Shown here in pieces: positions 31,783 through 37,459 of a stretch of 37,459 nt of DNA; positions within the stretch are counted from its first letter, which is position 1; every line of letters starts with the position of its first letter. Below the pieces are notes generated by a model. It ran no database searches and was not told the DNA's origin. It saw nothing but the letters and a program-made list of their open reading frames with translations. The position numbers were made by a program, and so were the translations under genes. The stretch comes from Avibacterium endocarditidis (lineage in GTDB: Bacteria; Pseudomonadota; Gammaproteobacteria; Enterobacterales; Pasteurellaceae). The stretch spans positions 1 through 37,459 of the forward strand of contig NZ_PQVI01000085.1 in assembly GCF_002921145.1 (NCBI RefSeq), written 5' to 3'.

Positions 31783-32500
31783 ATAGAGAACGTTTATAGA
31801 CTTCGCCAAAATATTTCGTTTGCGAACCAAAAAGTTTATATATCTGTGCTAAAAATAGTTCTCCTGTGGCGATGGCGTCAATTAAGGCGTTATGGTTGAT
31901 GTAATCAGGCAAGCTATAATTTTTGCGAATAGTCGCGAGCTGATAATTGGGGCTGACATTTGTATGTGGCGACATAAAAGATCGCTCAATTTTTAATGTG
32001 TCTAGCCAAATGAGGGGAAAATGCGTGATCTGATAGCGGGTGGCAAGATAATGCTGAATAAAACGCTTTTCAATATTGGCTCCGTGGGCAATGACAATTC
32101 GTCCAGCCATTAGGCTAAAAAGTTTGTGCATCGCCTCATCGAGTTGTTCGGCACCATTGAGCATTTGCGGCAAAATATGATTAACTACGACCGTTTCAGG
32201 ATTGACTTGAGGTTCATCAATAAATAAATGCCAAGCTTGGGAGAGATCTAAGCGGAGGTGATCAATTGGCAGTGCTGCAATACTTAAAATATTGTCGATC
32301 ATTGAATTAAGCCCAGTGGTTTCAAAATCGATCACAAGGTAAGCGAGTTTTTCAAGTTCATCTTCAATATTAGGGCAAGGAAATTGGAGTAAAGGCTGTA
32401 AAATAGCAGGGCAATCTTTGTGCATTAAATATTGTTGCCGTGTGTGTTGCAATTTGCTGAGAGGGTGAAAACGCTGAAAAAATTGAGAAAATCCTTTCAT
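31781..32500 (-). CDS. DEDDh 3'-5' exonuclease (DnaQ-like)
   Basis: A 239-aa RNase T/DnaQ-fold protein. Exo I is VIDFETTG with D58 and E60; Exo III is H203NALIDA with D208, giving the DEDDh type. Exo II reads AHGANIEKRFI, with E144 where most family members have Asp. The substrate (DNA or RNA) is unknown; the length and N-terminal 50-residue extension differ from Pol III epsilon, RNase T and oligoribonuclease. Its ATG overlaps the stop of the upstream cNMP/CBS/nucleotidyltransferase gene in ATGA, so the two are translationally coupled and probably functionally linked. Confidence 0.85.
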   Translation of the reverse strand: MKGFSQFFQRFHPLSKLQHTRQQYLMHKDCPAILQPLLQFPCPNIEDELEKLAYLVIDFETTGLNSMIDNILSIAALPIDHLRLDLSQAWHLFIDEPQVNPETVVVNHILPQMLNGAEQLDEAMHKLFSLMAGRIVIAHGANIEKRFIQHYLATRYQITHFPLIWLDTLKIERSFMSPHTNVSPNYQLATIRKNYSLPDYINHNALIDAIATGELFLAQIYKLFGSQTKYFGEVYKRSL

Positions 32501-34363
32501 CGCATCATTCCTCTTTGTGAAAAGCGAAGCTGGGCGGCTTCTTGGAATTGTGCAATTAAACGGAATACATCTTTTAAATGCTGCCGTTCAAAGGTGGTGA
32601 GCTCACTGGGATCAATATGATTGCTGATCGGCTGCTGATTTTGCAGAGAAATTCGTTGATATTTAAAACGAATATCACACACGCATTCGTAAGCGCCTAG
32701 CGCATTATCTAGCGTGGTTTTGTCAATCAAGGCTAATTCTTGGCAGCGAATAAAACGTTGCTCCCTAGAAAGTGCATTGGAAATTCCCGCCGCCAAGGCG
32801 TAGATACGCCCAAGATCAACCAGTAAACTAATAGCACGTTTTTTTAAATTGAGTTTATTTTTATTTTCCCCTTCTTTAATCAGAACAAAATTACGGAAAA
32901 TGCTCAAAGGTGGGGTGATTTTCGTTGAATTTGCGACTAAAAATGATAAAAAACGTTTATTATTCTTTACTAATTCTGTAATGTGATCTTGTAATTGTTC
33001 AACTAAATTCGTTTCACCATAAAGTGCACGCATATCCATTAACACGCTGGTATTTAATAGGCTCTCTAATTCAGGAGTACGAACCCATTGATTAAAATTT
33101 TCCTTCCATTGCGTTAATGAAATGCACCATTTGGGGTTTGAGGCCATAAAGTTTCCCGAACAATAAGCATAACCGCACAAATCTAAGCCTCGACTAACAA
33201 ACTCGGCAAGTTGAGCAAAATAGGCTTGTTCCGTTTCATTGAGCGATCGCTCGGTAATAATGAAATTATCCTGATCTGATAATAAGTGCATTTCATAACG
33301 AGCCTGAGAGCCAGATACCCCCCACGCATAAGCACAAGGTGGTTTGCCAAATTGATGCTCTGCCATCATCAATAATTTCGGTTAAAGGCATCTGCGATTA
33401 AGGTCATCACTTTCATAATGGTGTTATAAGGCGTGCCGTTTTGCATAAGCGCGATAAACAAGGTTTTTGTTGCTGCGCTACTTCAATCAGTAAGGGTAAC
33501 GTATTAGCTTGAAAAATGCGATTAATGATAAAAATTGATTGAATACTGTTATATCTCACCAAATCGGTTGCGGTTAAAATCCCTAAAATTTGCTGATCGA
33601 TGACAATAGGTAAACTGCGAATATTGTGTTGCATCATCAAAGACACCGCATCAAGAATTAAGTCGGAAGGCGCAATCGTTGGAGGATTTGGAGTCATAAT
33701 TTGGCGAATAGATTGATGAATATCTAACCCCATAGCGACCACTTTTTTAGTCATATCTCGATCATTGACGATCCCGATTAATTTTCCATTTTCCAGCACT
33801 AAGGCGGAAGAACGGCGCTGCTTTTGCATTTCTTGCGCTGTTTGTTGAATGGTGCTGTTTACATCAACAAGGGCGACTTTAGGGTTAGCTACTTCAATAG
33901 CTTTTTTCATAAAAATATTATCATCATTCTTGAGATTTGCACTGCGCGCAATACTAGTTAATCTTGTGCTAGTTCGGGGAGAAAAGTAAGCAGCATACTC
34001 AGGATATTCTTGCAATATTTTACTTAAGCAAGGATAGGGAATTTGATAAATCAAACTATTTTCTAAAGCATAAGCACAATATTTTTCTTTTTCGTGCGGT
34101 GAAAAAATACTGAAACCGAAAATATCCCCTTGTTCTAACTTAGCCCGCAGTTCACCGTCTTGATGAATTTGTTCAACTTCACCAATACGAATAATGTAAA
34201 GAAAATCTACCGCACTTTGTTCGTCAATTACCGCTTCCCCTTTAGGGATATAACGAATCATAATCTGACTTGCTATGCGTTGTACCAAAGAAGAAGGGAG
34301 CTGATTAAAAGGGAAAAGTGTCGCAATAAAAAGCTCAATATTCGGAATGAGAGATGTATCCAT
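32497..34363 (-). CDS. cNMP-binding/CBS/DUF294 nucleotidyltransferase-like protein, frameshifted as read
   Basis: A modular signalling-type protein of 622 aa after correction. Residues about 15-135 resemble a cyclic-nucleotide-binding fold (PKGEAVIDEQSAVDFLYIIRIGEV); about 165-285 is a CBS pair (ALVLENGKLIGIVNDRDMTK; RSLPIVIDQQILGILTATDLVR); then a DUF294 putative nucleotidyltransferase (AYAWGVSGSQARYEMHLLSDQDN, the G-S ... D-x-D pattern) and its C-terminal partner domain. Two short homopolymers each lack one A: plus 33464-33468 and 33376-33378. Restoring them gives QQKTLFIALMQNG and ADAFNRKLLMMAEHQFG. No function is proven for this family. It overlaps the exonuclease gene by four bases and is divergent from def. 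Confidence 0.85.
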
Positions 34364-34452
34364 TTATTCCACCTTTTGAAGATCGGCTAGGGTTTAGTAT
34401 AACTTTATCTTTACGGAATGAAAGCCTAAAAAGCAAAGTGCGGTCATTTTTC

Positions 34453-34481
34453 TTGGCGTTTTTCCTGAAAATCGTTAAACT
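34453..34481 (+). promoter_or_regulatory. Sigma-70 promoter of def
   Basis: TTGGCG (34453-34458), 17-base spacer, TAAACT (34476-34481), with the def ATG at 34516. An uptake core lies just upstream (34436-34444). Confidence 0.5.
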
Positions 34482-34515
34482 ATGCCGACTTTTTTAGCAA
34501 AGGAATAATGAATTT

Positions 34516-35023
34516 ATGGCATTACTTGATGTGTTGATTTACCCCGATGAGCGCCTTAAAACGGTGGCGCAGCCGGTGGAAAAATTTGATGAAGAATTAC
34601 ACACTTTGATTGATAATATGTTTGAAACAATGTATCACGAGCAGGGCATTGGCTTGGCAGCAACCCAAGTTGATGTACATCGCCGTTTGATTGTGATCGA
34701 CATTGAAGGTACGAAAGAAAATCAAATTGTGCTAATTAACCCTGAAATTATCGAAAGTTCTGGCGAAACAGGCATTGAAGAAGGCTGTTTGTCTTTGCCC
34801 GGAATGAATGGCTTTGTACCGCGTAAAGAAAAGCTAACCGTGCGTGCCTTGGACAAAAATGGTAAAGATTTTTTACTTAACGCTGATGGCTTATTAGCGA
34901 TCTGTATCCAACACGAAATTGATCACTTAAATGGCATTGTCTTTGCGGATTATCTTTCTCCGCTTAAGCGTCAGCGTATGAAAGACAAACTCACTAAGTT
35001 AAAAACAGCTACAAAAAGCCTAA
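34516..35023 (+). CDS. def: Peptide deformylase, 3' end frameshifted as read
   Basis: Metalloenzyme removing the N-formyl group from new proteins; normally essential. Motif 1 GIGLAATQV (residues 44-52), motif 2 EEGCLSLPG with metal ligand C91, motif 3 QHEIDHLNG with H133, E134 and H137. As read the frame continues to 35055 with a non-family tail. Two more A in the run at 35001-35005 give KLKKQLQKA and a stop at 35021-35023, a 169-aa protein, the H. influenzae length. Supporting this, the uncorrected stop (35053-35055) falls inside the loop of the terminator. AGGA lies 11 bases upstream of the ATG. Confidence 0.92.
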
Positions 35024-35040
35024 TTTTTACCATTAGAAAG

Positions 35041-35066
35041 AAAACCTGCGTTTAAGCAGGTTTTTT
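35041..35066 (+). terminator. Intrinsic terminator after def
   Basis: AACCTGC (35043-35049), loop GTTTAA, GCAGGTT (35056-35062), T run to 35066; A residues before the stem extend it to AAAACCTGC/GCAGGTTTT. Confidence 0.9.
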
Positions 35067-35098
35067 ATGAGAAAAATTTACGAAAAAAACACCGCACT

Positions 35099-35718
35099 TT
35101 ATTTTAGGGGCTTTTCCTTTTGGGCGGCGTAGGCCGCCCCTTTAGCGAGCATTCGCAGTTGTAAAATCACCCGTTCTTTAAGCAACTCACGTTCTTCCTT
35201 ATTCATATCCAACGCATTCGCACCAGCGGTGAACACAAGTGTAACAATGCCCTCTGCTTGAATATAAGCAATGTGGCGGGAATAGCCATTGCGTTCGGCA
35301 ATATATTCTGCCAGTTCGTCAATAAAATGCTTAATTTCCCGTGCGGCGGCAGTACGGAACGCGTGCGATGTGCCGGAGCTTTCACGCAATAATAGGCGGA
35401 AAACATTGGTGCTGTGGGTGATAAATTCAAAAAACGTATTCACTGAGATCACGATAACGCTACCGCCATTTTCCAACCGTTTGCGTGCTTGGCGCATTAA
35501 TTGGCGCAGCATTAGGCCGGCTTCGTCCACCATTTCTAAGCCGAGTTCGTCCATATCACGAAAATGGCGATAAAAGGAGGTAGGCGCGATGCCCGCTTCT
35601 CTTGCCACTTCACGTAAGCTCAGATTGGAAAAACTTTTCTCCGCACTGAGCTGATTAAACGCTGCACTGATCAACGCGCGTCTGGTTTTTTCTTTTGAAT
35701 TGCACGAACGCCTGCCAT
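35099..35718 (-). CDS. fabR: Fatty-acid biosynthesis repressor FabR (TetR family), frameshifted near the N-terminus
   Basis: TetR-type repressor controlling unsaturated fatty acid synthesis genes (fabA/fabB in E. coli). Seen: [53 protein letters not shown], in pieces the FabR DNA-binding domain, with the recognition helix APTSFYRHF. The open frame begins at an internal TTG (35674). The real start is ATG 35718 (MAGVRAIQ); at the AAAA run (plus 35693-35696) one more A gives [14 protein letters not shown] and 206 aa, the usual length. It starts nine bases after the oxyR stop, so it is co-transcribed with oxyR; an uptake core abuts its stop. Confidence 0.92.
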
Positions 35719-35727
35719 TTTGCCCTC

Positions 35728-36627
35728 TTATTTTTGTTGAAGGATCGGGGTGATGATATTGCTAATGGTGTTTGCCACCCGTTCATAACGCATTCTTAAT
35801 GGAGAACCAGGGCGGTAAATTAGTGCCACGGTGCGTGAGGGTTCTGGCACACAAGGGAGGTATTTTACCCCTGTGCGATTGCCTTCGTTTAACACCGCAA
35901 GCTCTGGCATTAAGGTTATTCCTGCGTTGGCGGAAACCATATTGCGTAAGGTTTCAAGGCTGGTGGCTTGGAAATGGGGATTTTCCTTTGCCCCAGCGGT
36001 GAAACAATAGCCCAGCGCTTGATCGCGCAAGCAATGGCCGTCATCAAGCATTAGCATTTCACAGCCTTTGAGTTTGTCCATTGGAATACTGTTCTCTTTT
36101 GCCCAAGGATGCTCTTGGGAAATCGCAAGCAACATTTTTTCTTTAAATAATGGCACTTCAATAAAGGCTTCGGTTTCTGGCACGGTGGCAAGAATAGCGC
36201 AATCTAAACGTCCACTTTCCAATTGCTCTAACAGTTGATGAGTTTGCGCTTCATATAAAAATAGCTCTAAATCAGGAAAAGCTTGTTTTAGCGCAGGCAT
36301 AATATAAGGCAGCAGATAAGGCCCAAGGGTTGGGATCATTCCAATATGCAATGGCCCAGTCATTTCTTTACCTTGATTGCTTGCCATTTCTTTGAGTAAT
36401 TTTACTTCACGCAACACGGTGCGAGCTTGATCCACGAGTAATAATCCCGATTGGGTAAACAGCACTTTACGGCTGGTGCGTTCTAATAAAATAATGCCCA
36501 GTTCGTCTTCCAGTTTGCGAATTTGTCCACTTAAGGTAGGCTGGCTAACGTGGCACGCATCGGCGGCACGGCGGAAATGCTTGTGTTCAGCCAGTGCGAC
36601 TAAATATTCTAAATCTCGGATATTCAT
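35728..36627 (-). CDS. oxyR: Hydrogen-peroxide-sensing LysR-type regulator
   Basis: A 299-aa LysR-family activator. Residues 1-60 carry the winged helix-turn-helix ([32 protein letters not shown]). The peroxide sensor cysteines are C199 (DGHCLRDQ) and C208 (GYCF), exactly the positions of the E. coli redox pair. [20 protein letters not shown] is a family string. RBS GAGAGGA precedes the ATG. The gene is intact and divergent from the hybrid peroxidase, with an OxyR-like site in the 132-base gap that would cover its own -10 (CTATAAT on the minus strand), suggesting autorepression. Confidence 0.97.
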   Translation of the reverse strand: MNIRDLEYLVALAEHKHFRRAADACHVSQPTLSGQIRKLEDELGIILLERTSRKVLFTQSGLLLVDQARTVLREVKLLKEMASNQGKEMTGPLHIGMIPTLGPYLLPYIMPALKQAFPDLELFLYEAQTHQLLEQLESGRLDCAILATVPETEAFIEVPLFKEKMLLAISQEHPWAKENSIPMDKLKGCEMLMLDDGHCLRDQALGYCFTAGAKENPHFQATSLETLRNMVSANAGITLMPELAVLNEGNRTGVKYLPCVPEPSRTVALIYRPGSPLRMRYERVANTISNIITPILQQK

Positions 36628-36641
36628 TATTTCCTCTCATT

Positions 36642-36678
36642 ATAGAAAGAATCAATTAAAAGGATAGGTATTAATCGT
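36642..36678. promoter_or_regulatory. OxyR-like operator in the oxyR/hybrid peroxidase gap
   Basis: ATAG at 36642-36645 and ATAG at 36664-36667 are spaced exactly 22 bases apart, as in the tetrameric OxyR motif (two ATAG..CTAT units). The first unit ends in CAAT (3 of 4), the second in TCGT (poor), with the inner A and T positions partly kept. It lies directly upstream of the -35 of the peroxidase promoter and over the oxyR -10. Confidence 0.45.
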
Positions 36679-36679
36679 T

Positions 36680-36708
36680 TGTAACTATATCACGATTTTC
36701 ACTATAAT
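36680..36708 (+). promoter_or_regulatory. Promoter of the hybrid peroxidase gene
   Basis: A perfect -10 TATAAT (36703-36708) with a weak -35 TGTAAC (36680-36685; 17-base spacer). A poor -35 is typical of promoters that need an activator, fitting OxyR control. Confidence 0.6.
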
Positions 36709-36759
36709 TCAACCCCGTCAATAAGAAATCATTATTTTAATCGCAATAGGAGAAAGATT

Positions 36760-37459
36760 ATGACAGCAACAATGGAAGGAAAAAAAGTTCCTCAAGTAAC
36801 ATTCCATACTCGTCAAGGCGATCAATGGGTTGATGTAACCACTTCAGAGTTATTTGATAACAAAACGGTTGTGTTATTTTCATTACCAGGTGCATTTACC
36901 CCAACTTGTTCATCAACACACTTACCACGTTATAACGAATTAGCGTGCGAATTCAAAGCCTTAGGTGTGGATGATATTATCTGTTTATCTGTAAATGACA
37001 CTTTCGTAATGAACGCGTGGAAAGCAGATCAAGAAGCAGAAAACATCACAGTAATCCCAGATGGTAACGGTGAATTTACTGAAGGTATAGGTATGCTTGT
37101 TGATAAAGATGACCTTGGCTTTGGTAAACGTTCTTGGCGTTATTCAATGCTTGTGCGCAACGGTGTGGTGGAAAAAATGTTCATCGAGCCAAACGAGCCG
37201 GGCGATCCGTTCAAAGTGTCTGATGCAGATACAATGATCAAATATTTAAAACCTGATTGGCAAGCAAAACCTTCAGTGTCTATCTTCACTAAACCGGGTT
37301 GCCCATTCTGTGCAAAAGCAAAAGGTTTATTAAAAGTGAAAGGTTACACCTTTGAAGAAATCGTATTAGGCCGCGATGCAAGCACCATCTCTGTGCGTGC
37401 GATCACGGGTAAAACCAGCGTGCCACAAGTATTCATCGGTGGGGAGTACATCGGTGGAA
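36760..37459 (+). CDS. Hybrid peroxiredoxin-glutaredoxin (PGdx), 3' end beyond window
   Basis: Peroxidase fused to its own glutathione-using reductant domain; reduces hydrogen peroxide and alkyl peroxides, cytoplasmic. 233 codons are present, still open at the window edge; the family is about 241 aa, so only a few residues are missing. Peroxiredoxin-5 domain: residues about 1-165 with the peroxidatic C50 in [10 protein letters not shown]. Glutaredoxin domain: from about 171 with the active site CPFC at 181-184 and the glutathione-binding [10 protein letters not shown] near the end. RBS AGGAGA (36748-36753) precedes ATG 36760. Divergent from oxyR, the same pairing as in H. influenzae. Confidence 0.95.
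   Translation, partial: MTATMEGKKVPQVTFHTRQGDQWVDVTTSELFDNKTVVLFSLPGAFTPTCSSTHLPRYNELACEFKALGVDDIICLSVNDTFVMNAWKADQEAENITVIPDGNGEFTEGIGMLVDKDDLGFGKRSWRYSMLVRNGVVEKMFIEPNEPGDPFKVSDADTMIKYLKPDWQAKPSVSIFTKPGCPFCAKAKGLLKVKGYTFEEIVLGRDASTISVRAITGKTSVPQVFIGGEYIGG

Noticed and set aside
34508..34537. Nine-codon upstream frame overlapping the def start
   Set aside because: Its AGGA is only three bases from the ATG, too close for good initiation, and the short peptide shows nothing distinctive.

Overview
The window is a chromosomal segment of a Pasteurellaceae bacterium. I read 34 exact copies of the 9-base Haemophilus-type DNA uptake core AAGTGCGGT (both strands), about one per 1.1 kb. The proteins and several local gene orders (fucR-I-K-U-A-P; oxyR next to a peroxiredoxin-glutaredoxin hybrid) are those of the Haemophilus/Pasteurella/Aggregatibacter/Avibacterium group. 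I cannot name the species. There is no phage, insertion sequence, CRISPR array, tRNA or rRNA. Coding density is high, and nearly all genes are housekeeping or core metabolic genes.

Layout. 1-3960: Kdo kinase kdkA divergent from the heptosyltransferase opsX, then an ABC exporter. 4016-11598 (all minus): L-fucose utilisation, read fucR-fucI-fucK-fucU-fucA-fucP, with deoC upstream of fucR. 11735-14887 (plus): hldD, waaF, waaC for lipopolysaccharide heptose. 14884-18704: murQ and anmK (cell-wall MurNAc recycling) and glmU (UDP-GlcNAc). 18898-19809: an MscS channel. 19952-28890 (minus): murJ-tamA-tamB-ppx/gppA, an envelope operon. 29168-31742: rpsT, an SMP/AhpA membrane protein, serB, yajQ. 31781-34363: a cNMP/CBS/nucleotidyltransferase protein overlapping a DEDDh exonuclease gene. 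34516-36627: def, fabR, oxyR. 36760-end: peroxiredoxin-glutaredoxin hybrid, cut by the window edge.

How the genes fit together. Envelope biogenesis dominates: KdkA, OpsX, HldD, WaaF and WaaC build the LPS inner core, GlmU makes UDP-GlcNAc, MurJ flips lipid II, TamA/TamB serve outer-membrane biogenesis, and MurQ/AnmK recycle peptidoglycan sugar. The fuc genes form a complete route from imported L-fucose to dihydroxyacetone phosphate plus lactaldehyde, under a DeoR-type repressor. OxyR and the hybrid peroxidase form a divergent peroxide-response pair with a visible OxyR-like site between them.

Twelve genes are broken as read, at about 15 sites. Nearly every break is at a homopolymer run, and almost all are missing bases. 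Restoring one or two bases recovers the family sequence and a length close to the family norm (for example def 169 aa, fucA 215 aa). Because murJ and def are normally essential, I read these as sequence errors rather than decay, and I annotate each as one gene with the break position stated.

Non-coding highlights: GTAG-headed palindromic REP elements, including a perfect inverted pair (REPIN-like) at 15837-15905; terminators built from inverted pairs of uptake sequences; and competing hairpins between fucR and fucI.
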